A stretch of DNA of 64,000 nucleotides from Acestrorhynchus altus (GCA_034509495.1 CM067524.1:17591247-17655246), one strand, 5' to 3'. Counted from the first letter of the stretch, positions 38,881 to 51,500 are shown. The notes: a model not told the origin generated them from the sequence alone. Program-made: numbers and translations.

Positions 38881-39130
38881 GTGAATTCAACTTTATGGAA
38901 AGTCTTTTCTATTCGCATTCTAACTCCCTTTCTCGCTCTCTTTCCTATTTAAAACAGCTGCTTCTTTTTGCTTCTGCTGAATTGGGGTTTTGTTCGCAGT
39001 TAATTCAGGAGCGGCTCATCTGAGGCCTACTTCGAGCCATCGGGATCGCTTACAATGATGGCGGTCAAACACCTTGGCAGATAATTGACTGCGAGCGTTC
39101 CGACTTGTTTTCCAAAGTGGTAACAATGGA
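38460..39130. other. Candidate conserved non-coding region, split by a GA repeat
   Basis: The left part (38460-38700) has GAGGTAATTTGCATGTCAGA with an octamer (ATTTGCAT), CGCATTTAATAGGAGAGCG and CAGTAATTAACCTCGCTAC. The right part (38880-39130) has CCTATTTAAAACAGCTGC (a TATA-like run beside a CAGCTG E-box), GCAGTTAATTCAGG and CAGATAATTGACTGCGAGCG. A (GA)n tract (38830-38877) lies between. The region is about 15 kb upstream of exon 1. No coding sense was found. Confidence 0.38.
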
Positions 39131-39139
39131 GACAAAGAA

Positions 39140-41190
39140 GACTGAGGATGAGAGAAAAAGGGAAGATTTGAATCTTGGAACTCATTGCTTAGGTGGGTTG
39201 GGGGAGAAAGGGGCTGGGTGTCCACCTGAGCCAACTTGCTTTGTCTAATGTAGTGCCAGCCTGCAGAAATGTATTTATTTATTTTATTATTCTTGCCTTG
39301 CCTTTGTGATCAGTCATTACCACAACATTAAGGCTATTCGCTTTCGATCAAACGAAGAAAAGTCTTTCATCTTTCACAACTTTACAAAAATATGACTTAC
39401 GAAGTTAATCAATGGGTCTTAAAAAACCATCATACCAGTAATCACAGTCGAAATGAATGTGATGAGAGTAAAGGAGTGAAAGGAATAACTTTCACCAAAG
39501 ACAGCTCTGCACTGAAGATAAATTGTATCTAAATTAGCTGTCTGTCAGGTTGATAGCTCTTTAAAAACATTATTGTCAAGCTAATAAAAGACCCCGCCAA
39601 GAAAAAAAAATTAAATGTCTGAAGATCTCACTCTTTGAGAGAAGTAGTTTTGTATAAGCATTTCTTGTTATGACAAATAGCAAGCTAAACAATGCTGTAT
39701 GTGATCATATTATGGAACCTAGCTTTCATATGGACAAAATAATTTTTCGAGATTTTTTTATACCCAGAACAGTTACATAAGTGCAGTTGGGGCAATTGCT
39801 CTGGAACCTACAGTGTGAGCTAGGCTCTCTTTTGTATTTATTGGACCCTTTATCTTATGGTTTGTGCAATTTTAGAACAGTGTCTCATGTGTAGGTAAGA
39901 TTAATACTTGTTCCTTTAGGGCAGTTGCAATTGGATTGTGTCCCTTCCAGTGTTTAGACCAAACATATGCCCTTGCATGGATCTTTCATACAGTGAGAGA
40001 AAACATGGTAGTACACAGAAACACAGTGTTAGTGTGAGTAATGTGGATAACTAAACTTGGAGTAGGTGTAGTGGGTGATTTTCTTTTCTAAACAAATAAA
40101 GACAGTAATAAGCTAATCTTTATAAAAGAAATTCCATTTACCATCAGCCCTGCTTCCGAAACCACTCTCCATAACACACAAATGTATGCAGCTTGAATAG
40201 TCACTCAGAGTTTGCAGGAGGAAAGAGCTTAATCTCGCTAGCTAGCGTGCTTAATCTCGCTAGCTAACACCACACAAAGTTTGATGTCAAGAATAAAAAT
40301 GGGCCACAAATATGCCAGTAGCTTCCAGAAGCCTCTCCAAACATGAAGTACATTTTCGTAACAAAGGTCTTCTTACTGTGCTACTGCTACTGCTGTGTGC
40401 AGGTCTATCTAACTCACACACAGACCCAGAACCTGATGTCAGAAAAAGATTGTCAGTGCTGCAATGTTGTGTACATAGGTCAGAATAATGAGAGATTTCA
40501 CCATAATCCAGACAATGTCTTTCTTATATCACGAGGACATTTGATTTATAAATCACCTCGGCCTTATTAAATGCCTTTAAACTAAAAAAATGCACGACTC
40601 TGTATTATTAAAACACTTATTTGGGACATCAGCAACAAGTCAAGCTTTTTTGTCTTTTGATGGAAATGTTATATGATATAGGCTGGAATTATAGTTCAGA
40701 TGAAGTGCTGTGACCATGAGTTGCAAAGCCTTTCCAGGAATGGAATCCTTCACATTTTCCATCATGAGGAAGATTAGATGATGAGTCTGTTAAGTGAACA
40801 GAGGTGTGTATGGAGGTTGGGGCTGAGCTTGATGTTAAGTCATGCAGGCAAAATGTCAGGATGGAAGAACTGAGAGTGCTTAGCCTTCGGCCTAGCTGGC
40901 ATCCTCATATAGTGCTTATTATATACGGAGGGTTATTAATAAATGCTAGCATGTGTCACTACCTCCTGATGTGCTATCACACTCTCTGTTTTGGCCCACT
41001 GCTTCTTACGTCTCTGACTTGTTTACTCGCCGGTCTATATTGAGGGCAAAGCGAGGGCAAGTGTTAAAGTACAGAGTCACTGCTGGTTCCCGCATGCTAC
41101 TAACCACACACATCTGCCTTGACACATACACACATACAACCATGATAAAGTATACACATACACATTAAGCTCTGGTGAACAGACATGTAC
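39140..41190. other. Non-coding, nothing recognised
   Basis: Unique AT-rich sequence. A 22-bp unit containing CTTAATCTCGCTAGCTA is repeated twice in tandem at 40228-40267. Confidence 0.5.
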
Positions 41191-41192
41191 TC

Positions 41193-41204
41193 ACTCTCTC
41201 TCTG

Positions 41205-41257
<53 letters not shown>

Positions 41258-41258
41258 A
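41193..41258 (+). repeat. (CT)n microsatellite
   Basis: CT repeat with a few CTGT interruptions. Confidence 0.93.
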
Positions 41259-41648
41259 TTCGTTATTCCTCTATTCTTATTTACAGCTCTTAGGCTTTCT
41301 AACTAGAATCAAGAATATTTTCTTGATAATAACTGTCAGAAATCATAGTGAATCTTGACCTCAGAACAGAAGGTCAGGTTGATCCTTGCAATATGTGTAT
41401 AATTTCACCCATACACAACACTGAACACTGATTGTTGTTTGATGTATGAATTAAAGCAATGCTATATATAGCAATGGGCCTTAAGCAACGCTATTTGAGC
41501 AGTTCCATAGAGCCACGTGAAGTTGGCATCAGTAAATAGGACTTTTATAGGGCAATTAAGAGAATTGTCCTTGTGAAACAGTTGACCTCAAGATTAATCA
41601 ATATCTTAGTCACTTTGATCAAGGGTGTATGTAGTGGTGACATCATGA

Positions 41649-41699
<51 letters not shown>

Positions 41700-41832
41700 T
41701 GGTTATTATTAGAAAATATGATTAGTGATACGTCAATATTACTTTTATTTTGTATTATCATTATTGGTGATGGTAATAAAAAACAATAATATTAACAATT
41801 ATTGTTATTATTATTAGTAGTATTATTATTAA

Positions 41833-41901
<69 letters not shown>
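41649..41901. repeat. Two (AAT)n arrays with an inverted middle
   Basis: (AAT)n arrays at 41649-41698 and 41836-41901 flank about 135 bp. That spacer contains TTATTATTAG and TTGTTATTATTATTAG tracts of the complementary sense. The whole can fold back on itself. Confidence 0.85.
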
Positions 41902-41902
<1 letters not shown>

Positions 41903-42039
41903 GATTAGTAGTTAAAAGAGTATAAAGCTGTGGCTGTACAATAAAGTGCCTTTCAGTGAAAATTCTTTTTTCTAGCCATGTTTTGCTATTATTAATATCA
42001 AACTACTAGATTGTACTAGTATGTAACAAAAATGTACTA

Positions 42040-43131
42040 CATTTATGAAAAAAAACAAAGACCTAAAGTCAGTACTTTATAGGGCCACTTTATAGAGCCC
42101 CCTTTTCTGGCAATTATAGCTGCAAGGCTCTTTGAATGAGCAATTGGATAAAGGTCTGGGCTTTGACTAAGCCATTCCATTCCTTTTACACATTTCCCCT
42201 TAAAGTGTTGCTTTAACAGTATGCTTTGGTCCATTGTCCTGTTGGAAGGTCTAAAACAGGCTCAAATCAGTGACAGACTAAAACAGGTTTTGCTCAAGAA
42301 TATCCCTATATTTAGCCCCATCCATCTTTCCCTTGACTCAGACCAGTTTCCCAGTCCCTGTTGCTGAAAAACACCCCCACAGCATGATGCCGCCACCACC
42401 ATGTTTCACTGTGGTTCACACTTCAGTTCAATGTGGGAATTGTGTTCTAAGCGAGATTAGATGTTCTGGTTTTGCATCAGACATAGTGTTTTCCTTGGTC
42501 ACTGGAAAGTTGAACTTTGGTGTCATCTAACCAGAGCACTTCCTTCCTATTTTTATCTGTGAGTAAAGAATTTATGGCCACTCTTCCATAAAGCCCAGCT
42601 CTGGAGTGTATGGCTTATTGTGGTTGTATGGACAGATACACCAGTCTCTGCTTGGGAACTCTGCAGCTCCTTTGGGGTTATCTTTGATCTCTGTGATGCC
42701 TCTCTGATTAATGTTCTTCTTGCCCAGTCGGAGAGTTTTGGTGGGTGGCTCTCTCTTGGCAGGTTTATTGTGGTACCATGTTCATTGCATTTTATGAATG
42801 GATCCATTTATTAATGGATTTGATGGTGCTCTGGGGGATCATCAGAGATTTTATCTCAGGATAGTTTTTAACAACACAACCATGATTTGTAGTTCTCTAC
42901 AACTTTGTCCCTGTCTTGCATGATCTTCATGGATAGTGGTGCCTCTTGCTTAATGGTGTTGCAGCCTCTGGGGTCTTTCAGAAAAGGTGTGTATATACCG
43001 TTAGTTGTAACACTTAGATTGCACACAGGTGGACTTCACTTCACAAAGCGTGTGACTTCTAAAGGTAATTGGTTGCACCAGAACTATTTAGGGGCTTTGT
43101 AGGAAAGGGGGTGAATACATATGCACATGCC
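42040..43131 (-). mobile_element. Tc1-like transposon, inactive
   Basis: The minus strand encodes a transposase second DNA-binding helix (42553-42807: PPKLSDWARRTLIREASQRS and ETGVSVHTTTISHTL). The catalytic region at 42300-42430 has a VKHGGG-IMLWG block, and a C-terminal part at 42043-42234 contains EWLSQSPDLYPI. The final NPIEHLW is altered and frames are broken. The right end AAAGGGGGTGAATACATATG at about 43105 looks terminal. Confidence 0.83.
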
Positions 43132-43134
43132 AAA

Positions 43135-43700
43135 AAAAAGAGTAACCAATCTAATCAAGTAACCTTTACTGAGGCACGACAACCCATCTGGAGTTTTCCA
43201 CTCTCAGACCATAGAAACAACTACACTGAGTTTAATGGACTGAATGCCAAGCATCATGTCTGGAGGAATCCATGCACTGCTCATTACTTAGCCAATACAA
43301 TTCCTACAGTGAAGCATGATGGTGGGAACATTATGCTGTGGGGATGTTTTTCTACAGCAGAAACTGGAAGACTAGTTAGGGTCAAGGGAAAGATTACTGA
43401 AGTGATGTACAGAGACATCCTTGATGATAACCTGCTCCAGAGCTCTCTGAACCTCAGACTGGGAAGAAGGTTTTTCTTCCGACATGAGAGCGACCCGAAG
43501 CACTCAGCCAAGTAGTAGCTTTGGGACAACTGTGAATGTAGTTGTCCCGAGCTGAAAATGCTTGAACATCACTGAAGATATTTGAAAATGACTGCACACC
43601 AATGCGGGCTTGAGAGCTTCTGGAAAGAAGAATTGGAGAAACTTCCCAAAAACAGGTGTGACAAGCTTGTAGCATCATGCTAAAAAAGATTTGAGGCTGT
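43135..43700 (+). mobile_element. Tc1-like transposase fragment, opposite orientation
   Basis: A 148-codon frame (43069-43515) contains NAKHHVWRNPCTAHYLANTI, HDGGNIMLWGCFSTAETG and RRFFFRHESDPKHSAK: catalytic core with the DPKH Asp retained but a degraded context. It stops at 43513. The downstream text continues the gene to CAAGCTTGTAGCATCATGC. It has no 5' half. It belongs to the same family as the 19.4 and 24.8 kb copies and abuts the minus-strand copy head to head. Confidence 0.83.
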
Positions 43701-43904
43701 AATTACTGCAATTTCTAATTGTATTTTTATGGGGCCCCTCCGTCATGGGGGCCCTAGACACTGATTATTTTAGCCTAGTGCTAAAACTGTCCCTGCTCTC
43801 TCCTTCCCTCTCATTGACAATGATACACAAATTTTTTCCCTCTCTTTTTTTCTCTCTTCTCCTCTCTCTCCCCATCCGTGCCTCTATCTGTCTCTCCTAA
43901 CCCC

Positions 43905-44115
43905 TGCGCAGAGGGGATGGATGATGGAGGCATGAAATTGACGTGATGAAAAACAACTGGGCTATCTCTCTGAGCCATTGGCTGTGCCATTAAGATTTCC
44001 CGCCCTGTGCCCCAGCGTGTCCCTGTCCCTCCACTGCAATAGGAGGACATGCTGCAAATTACCCTGCCGCTATCGTGGGTTATCAGCCGTCCGCAACCAT
44101 GACCCCCCTCTCTGA
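43905..44115. other. Candidate conserved non-coding element
   Basis: About 200 bp, repeat-free, with CGTGATGAAAAACAACTGGG, CATTGGCTGTGCCATTAAGA, CTGCAATAGGAGGACATGC and GCTGCAAATTACCCTGCCGC. CpG-containing and balanced against AT-rich surroundings. No coding sense. Confidence 0.38.
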
Positions 44116-44119
44116 AATA

Positions 44120-45780
44120 CCCTCACTCACTTCCCTCCCAAAGCTCAGTCATCCAAGCACACACTTTCACTTTCTTCTTCTTTTATTTTTTACATTTTTG
44201 AATCAATTTGGCAGTAACACATTGGTTCTATTGCTGGAATTATTGGTTCTATGTCTGGAATTGCTACTGCCAGATTTAGTAACTACAGTTAGTATCTACA
44301 CTTACTGTCTAAACTATTAACACTGCAGAATTACATTGAATTAATGTCATAGGTCTTCCAACAACTTCCAACTGTTCAACTTACCACACAGTTTATTAAG
44401 AGAATCTCAAGTAGACTTTATAAACCTGTTGACATTACATGGGACAAATGTTAGGAAATGAGTGGAGAAGAAAATTCTTGCCACTGTGGATGGTTTGTGT
44501 CAGTGCGAAAATTTACTTTTAAATTATATAAAAAAATTAACAGCTTTAGGAACGTGATAAAGCAGCTGGATGTGTTAGAAAAATATGGATAAACATCCCA
44601 CAGTCTAATACAACGGCTCAAATGCTGTTTTATAATGATCACGATCACAGAGAAATCACAATCACTCAAAAAAGAGTCAAAATAGAAAATTCCCAAGTCC
44701 AAGCTGTAGTGTTTCTTCACATTTTGGAGCTCATCTAGTCTTGAGGACAACCTTTGTCATGTGTTACTGTCTAACTCACAGTAATGTTCAGCAATAAAAC
44801 ACATCCTTAGCATTCACATGTTTCCTTCCATCCATCCATCCATCCATCCATCCCTCCATCCATCCATCCATCCATCCAAGAGCAAAACAATTCATTCCAA
44901 CACTTTGCTCCATACTTACATACAGTATGTAACTAAAGAGACCCAATCACCAACAGCACCATGTTTACAGATTCTGTACACCTAATAACTCTATTTTTAT
45001 ATGCAAATTCACAGTCTCACCCCCTGCCCTCATGTCTAGGCCCAGTGAGGCCTCAGCTAATGCACTGTTGTTGTGTGAAGCATATGTATGCAGGCCCTGA
45101 GATGCAAGTAAAAATATTTGTAAATAACTAAACCAGCAATTATGACCGGCCAACGAGTTACTGTGAGAAAGAGTGTCATTTAGTATGTAAATTAGTGCAT
45201 AAGTAAGTGACCAGGAGTGTAAGTGAATTAGAATGGAAATAGATGAAGAGGTAAATGAATAAAAATGTTATGTAAGTGAGTTTGTATGTAAATGCATGCA
45301 TAAGAGAGCTACGGCAAAGTCAATAAATAACTTAGTATGTAAATAAATGAATAAATACATGACTGTAAGAAACTGAGTATAATGTTGGAGAGGAAGAAAG
45401 AGAAAGCAGACCAAGGGAATAAGTGAGTGGATGAAAAAATGACTGAACAGAAATTGAAATAGATTCTTATTTGTTGGCCAAAATATAAAGAATTATTGCC
45501 ATATATTTAAAATACATATCTTTCTTTAGTCTTGAAAAGGAATTCCTTGGCAATATGACCAGTGGTGGTTTACCATGTTTTTATCCACACAAACAAACAC
45601 ATAAAAGGCCCAGTAGTCATTATTAATTAAAAGCCTTTAAAAGTGTTTCAGCTGCAGGCAAACGAGTGGCTCTGTATGAACTTGAGCTTTCCCTTTCTTC
45701 TTTTTTTCCTAGCACGTTCAATCTCTTTCCCTCTTCATGATGCTCTGTGTCTGTGTATCTCTGCCTTACGTGGATCATCT
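44120..45780. other. Non-coding with a (CATC)n repeat
   Basis: No gene recognised. A (TCCA)n tetranucleotide array occupies 44826-44878. At 45150-45400 the sequence is rich in GTAAGTGA/TAAATGAATA-type steps, a faint degenerate repeat. Confidence 0.6.
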
Positions 45781-45784
45781 TCCC

Positions 45785-45905
45785 TCATGTCCAGATGATG
45801 TGCCAATTACTCCCTAATTACATGCGTCATCTGGACGAGAGGGGCCGACTGCGGCCTGATGAATCCTGTTTACCGCACTGACAAGCCTCGTGGTGCTCAC
45901 GGCTA
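45785..45905. other. Candidate conserved non-coding element
   Basis: A compact high-complexity block: GATGATGTGCCAATTACTCC, CTAATTACATGCGTCATCTG, GGGGCCGACTGCGGCCTGAT. It contains paired homeodomain cores and CpGs. No ORF. Confidence 0.35.
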
Positions 45906-46109
45906 GCCTCCAGAGGCACTGATGGAGGGATGGACATGGAGGTGGTGGAGAGCCTGGGATAGAATAGGCATTTAGAATAATGGCCCTTAGGGCTGAGTTG
46001 AGTAAAGAATGTGATTGGATGGACTCATGGGCTAATTTATCCATAATGGTACAAAATAATTTGGAGAACAAAGTATGGTGTTGCACCTTCATGGAACAGC
46101 ACAATTTCA

Positions 46110-46375
46110 ATGTGTTTCATTGGTGTCAAGTAATATTGATATGAGACCAATAGTTTGATAGTTAAAATGCTGGCAATATTTTGAAATCTACTATTAAATT
46201 ACAATTCCATGCGTACAGTGATTTATTTTATAGCACTAATTCTTATCATTATAATGAAACAGTTGGTCAGAGTGCATCAAGCACTGATGGGTTTCTTCTT
46301 TTTTTGTGTCACAATAACAATATTTATTTTAACATAACAAAATATTGTCATATTGGCCATCCCTAGTTTTGAACA
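46110..46375. repeat. Possible hAT-like non-autonomous element
   Basis: The right end reads AACAAAATATTGTCATATTG then GCCATCCCTAG, which inverts to CTAGGGATGGCCAATATGAC, a terminal style common in fish hAT elements. The left end around 46118-46150 (GTCAAGTAATATTGATATG) is only loosely complementary. Confidence 0.35.
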
Positions 46376-46379
46376 TGCT

Positions 46380-47655
46380 CCCATCACACCACATTCTTCT
46401 AAATAAAAGTGTAAGAGTGGGTTCCTTGAGAGGGATTTTTGGTTTCGTAAAGATCCTTTACATGAACTTCTTTAAATCTCAAAAGGTTCATCAGATAGAT
46501 ATCTCTTTTACAAAAATCTTTATGAAACCAAAACGGAAAAAATGTGAAACCAATGTAAAAACAAATCTAAAAGCTTCTCTATGGTGTATCATTTAATATC
46601 AAACCAGTCTGACTGAATTATCCAAAAATTCACATTTTTAATGAATTTCCTTACCTGCTAAACAACAGTGGGCTGCTCCTTCTTACTAGTAACTTTTGAG
46701 GTCGTGAACTCTATTCCATTTAAAGTTCTTTCAAGAGCAGACACCCCATTTCCTTCATGCATTGAGGCTTTCCCCTCCACTTTTAGCATTAACTTCTAGC
46801 ATCTCAGAACTATCCAACCATCTCCACCTTAATTATGCTGGTGTTGTGGTGCTGACAGTTTGCTGCATGGCTAACTGCGAGGCCAGCTAGGCCTCTACAC
46901 TTCACCGTACAGAATAAAAATGGAGAGAGACATCAACTATCGACTTAATGAGTCAGGACTTTAGTAACAACCCTGAGAAGTATTCATTAGCATAGTTATG
47001 GGAACTGCTTTGAAGATTTCAGACCTGAGATGAGAACACCACAAAAGCCACCGTGCAAATGATTCCTGTGGTCAGGGACTCGGGAGGACAGGCAACGAAC
47101 ACAAGCTAACCGCTTGTGGAATACTTACACATCCCTTTGAAAGGCTTGATGTTTTCTCTTTCCTCACAGGAATGCTCGGCGCAGGCCAGAAGTGTGTGGT
47201 TAATGCTGAGTGAATCAGATTTACAATTATTCATGAAATTTTCTCACAGAAGAATAATTCATACAAATAATTGTGAAAGATGCTGCACAGCTGTTTGCAT
47301 GTACTGCAATATTCATCTGGATCTTAGTCAGAGGTTTGCTTATAGCATGTAGTGAGGGGGAGGGTGTGGATGTTACTGTAACTGAATACACAGCGCTGAA
47401 GCACAGTCGATGATGTGGAAGATACACGTCTAAAGCAGGAAATGCTGGAAATGGAGAAACAGGCTAGAAGCTGCTACTTATATTTAGATTAGTGGATTGA
47501 TTATAGGCTTAGGTGACTGGTCACTGGAGGTCTTTGTGTGTATGAGGATGCTCTGTTCTGCAGTCCTTACGTTTTAGTTACATCTCTATTTGTTGTCATG
47601 GCAAATGTATTTGCATTGAGACTCTCTTATCAGACATCTCTAACTGTGAGATCTG
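46380..47655. other. Non-coding, weak island at 46.9-47.2 kb
   Basis: No gene. 46920-47240 is more balanced and repeat-free (ATCAACTATCGACTTAATGA, GTATTCATTAGCATAGTTAT) and may be conserved. The rest is unremarkable. Confidence 0.4.
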
Positions 47656-47659
47656 TTCC

Positions 47660-48081
47660 ATCCCTTTATTTCAGTATAGTCTCCTTCTTTTCTGATTGTT
47701 ATTTTTATTTTCACACTTTCTCTCTCTTCTTTGCCTTTCTCTGTTATTTTTCTCTCCTTTTGTTAATTTCTGTCTTTATCTCTGTTCTTTTCTTTATTTC
47801 TGATTTCACAATCCCTTTCTTTTTCTTGTTTGTTTTTCTTTATATCCTTCCTTTCAACATCCTTCTTTCTCAACCCACCCTTTCTTTCATTTTCTGCTTC
47901 ATACTTTCTCATTTTCATCAGTTTACATCTCTGCCATTCCATCTCTGATTTCATTACTGTTTCCCTTCTTTCTATATCTTTTTTATTTACATACTTCTTT
48001 CCCTCTGTTGTTTCTTTCTCACCCTTCACTGTTTCTGTCTGTATCTCTCTTTCTTTCTTTATCTCCTTATCCCTCTTTTTC

Positions 48082-48124
<43 letters not shown>

Positions 48125-48232
48125 ATTTCACTTCTCCATCCCTCTCATTCTCTTCTTTTTTCTTTCTTTTTTATCATTGACTTTTCTTCTCCATCTCTTT
48201 TGTGTCCTTTCTCACCCTGCGTCTGACTCTCT
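47660..48232 (+). repeat. 570-bp degenerate polypyrimidine tract
   Basis: Nearly all bases on the + strand are C or T, arranged as irregular TTTC, TCTC and CTTT motifs, with a pure (CT)n core at 48085-48122. The long Phe/Ser-rich frames on the + strand and Lys/Glu-rich frames on the - strand are by-products. Confidence 0.9.
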
Positions 48233-48269
48233 CTCACACTCTGAGTGTGACAGTAAAAGGAGCCTCAGT

Positions 48270-48570
48270 GGAAATGGAAATTAACTGTTTTGTCTCTTCC
48301 CAGTTGCCCCGTCCCTGCTACAACACGCAGCCCAACAGAGCTGGCATGGGGCGGGGGAGAAAGTCCCTCTGTAAGGGGAAAAATAAAGATGATGATCTGC
48401 TGCTTTTTATGATGCCGTAAGGATTTTCTGCCTCACCATTCCACCCCTATATTCAGGCCATCCACAGAAATGCATCTCACATGTAATTTTTTTCCCCAGC
48501 CCCTCACGCTTCCTTAAAAATAATTAGGCCGGTCATGGGCAATGCACAGCTTTTTGATAACGTTTCCTCA
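48270..48570. other. Candidate conserved non-coding element
   Basis: Directly after the polypyrimidine tract the sequence becomes balanced and complex: GGAAATTAACTGTTTTGTC, GAGCTGGCATGGGGCGGGGG, GATGATCTGCTGCTTTTTAT, AATAATTAGGCCGGTCATGG and TTTTTGATAACG. No coding sense recognised. Confidence 0.38.
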
Positions 48571-48574
48571 ATGT

Positions 48575-51500
48575 TCCACCTTGCCCTTCCCCCACACCAC
48601 CTCATGGTATGATTTTAACATAGAATTGCAGTGAGCACACCGTTCAAATACTGACCTAATTCTTCTCTGGCATGAACACGCTGCTGAGGGAGCAAGAGAG
48701 GCAAACTCATCTTCTCACACAAAGGGAGTTCTAGTTCTAATCATACCAGTGCCTCATAAAAGCAGCTGCTAATGCACTTTCCACGTTCCTCCGTTCAACG
48801 TAGCTAACACATTTGGATGTTTTGGTCTTTTCCATCCAGAAGGGCTAAAGACCTTTTTTAATACTTTTAAAAATAAATGCTCCTCCATGGTTTTTGGGTT
48901 ACTTGTATGACTCTAAGACAATCATGTCATTAATATAACACCTTCAAACACTGGCATCCATTGAATGGTGAACCAAAATGGTTCTTCTGCAAGGACAACT
49001 TTGGAACATGTGAACAATGATATGGAAAAAAACACTTTTCCCTGTTTTAGTAAAGAATGATGTCTGAAAAAAAGATTTCTGAAGCACATTTTAGACAATT
49101 AACATAATAAAACATTAACATAATGGTACACTCTTAGAAACTGAGATCCACACATTGTAGGCACTTGCATGCTGTTTTCTAGGCTTCATAATTCAGGATC
49201 AGAGTAACTTACAGACATGATAGACATAAAAAACTTGCAAAGTGCGGGTCTCGGGTTCTGACTGCACTTTCTCCAAGTCATGGACTAGTGTCCTCCAGCT
49301 TTCACGTGCATATGTCATTCCAGCCTCGTAAAGTCTGCCAGTGCTTGTATTCCTGCCAGATTCGTGTTGTTCTCCATGCATCTTTCATGACTGCATGGTG
49401 GTTCTAACTCACCTTAATAACAGCCGCAGATGGGCAAGCTTTTTTTCTTGCATTGCTGCAGTGTGAATCTAGGCCTTTCTTTTTTATATGACCGTGATAT
49501 TTTCGCCCCAGGTGGGAGGGAGGCTCCTGCGTTGTAAGGCCTCACTACAAAATAACACCGGGCTTCCCCACCAAGTCCACACTTCTCTCTGGAGTCATCT
49601 CCTGTTGTTGACACTGCTGTTTCACACCATTGTTATTTCCAATTTCATAGTTGAGCCCTGGCTAGTATGCCCCAGCCCAGCAATGGCATTCACTGCAGTA
49701 ATACACACTGGACTCTCCAAGGTGGCAATCAGCCACACTCCAAACCCTCTGTGAAATGGCTGACTTTCGTCAATAGAAAGCCTATTGTTCTGCTAGAGTG
49801 GGGCTGAATGGCTTTCTTTCATTCTTCTCTGAAGATGACTTCCTTTCAGAAGTGTGGTGCTTTCATTTGCTGTAATTATCCTTTAGCTTTATTTGTAGGC
49901 TTAAGATAGTATCCTGTGTGCTGGTGTGTAAATGTATTTCATGTAAAGTACATTTGGGTGACTCTCATTTCTTTATAAATGTAGCCTTTCCTGTTCTTTT
50001 TTTAGAGGGATATATAATATAATAATAATGAGATATTACGTTCTTGGACAATGCAGAAATGTTTCAGAGATGCTGGAGTTGAACATATTAGATGGTGCTC
50101 TGCATGCTGGTTAAGTATTTGTTGAGATTTTAATTAGTCTGCTCACCATATGGATTAAGGCATGACATGATTTCTTCATACCGTGTATTCCTGTGTATTG
50201 CTTTCCCATTTCCGATGTGGGCCTGTGTTGAATTTCATCAGAAGCATGCTGCGGCAGCAGACTTACACTGAAGGACATGCAATATGTTAGCTATATAATT
50301 TACTTGGATTGGCATGCCACCGTTCCAGCATGATCCTTGCATGATGCCAGCAGTAACATGCACCACGATACAATGCCAAAGAATAACAACATGGATACCA
50401 GGCTGACTATTAAAGCTTTGCCTCAATGCATGGACAATCATAACCCATGAATAATTGGCATCTGTTCCAGTGTGTGCAAGCCATTTGCTCACCCTCTCTG
50501 TGTTGCACTGCTATAGCAGACTTAGAGATATGTATAAAAACACACCTCTTCTATTTGGTTTTAGAAGACACCACACTGAAAGAATCACAGCCACAGTCTT
50601 TCCCCATTTCTCAGACATGGTTTCCCCCCGCCACCACAAATGGTGGAATACATCCCACAAAAGAAAAGAGTCAGCTTAGCAAACATGAGCACAGATGCCT
50701 TCAAACTGCAAGGTAAGCTCCCCGGGCTTTGCCCCAAATCTGCCTCCAAGCCCACGTTAATAAATGTTTTACTGGGCTGGTGTCTCCAAACCTTCAGTAG
50801 GCATGGCTCATCAGTGCATTTCTATGGGCAAGTAGTCTTATCTAAAAAGAATTATATTATTAGTGTAATATTATTATTAATATACTATTATTATATAATA
50901 TTATTATTACTGCATTTCACGATTACTATAGACTTTTGAGATTTATAGTATTGTGATTTATAAGGCACTGAATTTCTCTCAGATTGGAGAATTCTGCAAT
51001 TGTGTTGAGCTGATTTTTTATGTTACATGACTCCCTTTTGACATCTGTATCAACAGCCTGTTGTCAAGCTGATGGACAGTACTTATCCCTGTTTTACAGA
51101 GTGCCACCAATGTGCCAACATGCTTCTTTGCCTGTACACTGACTCTGTGTAGATCATTCTACCTACCCATCTTGAAGACTTCATTTGCTAGCAGGGAAAA
51201 GGCAAACCTAATCAAAAGCCATTTGAAAGAAAATCACAACAGAGACAAGTCTATTCTTAGCTTGCGTTTTCTTAATTGGCATGATGAGTACAATCAGATA
51301 AGGTTTGCTTGTCTGTGTGTCTGTGTGTGTGTGTTTGGTGTGTAAGTGTGTGGGTCACATGCCTCTACCGTGCAATATGCGGTCATCCATTTCCATCCCT
51401 TCTGCTCTACACTGCAATCGCACCATTGGTGGCTTGCAGATTCATTCCTTTTTCACTGATATTGTATCTACTCAATCATGCAAGAGATGGTTGTGTGTGC

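Noticed and set aside
39040..39120. ATGATGGCGGTCAAACACC as a possible alternative first exon
   Set aside because: The frame stops after nine codons and has no splice donor before the stop. It does not resemble the known short alternative N-termini.
47538..48226. Phe/Ser-rich ORFs resembling membrane proteins
   Set aside because: They are translations of a polypyrimidine tract. Overlapping frames all stay open, as expected from composition.
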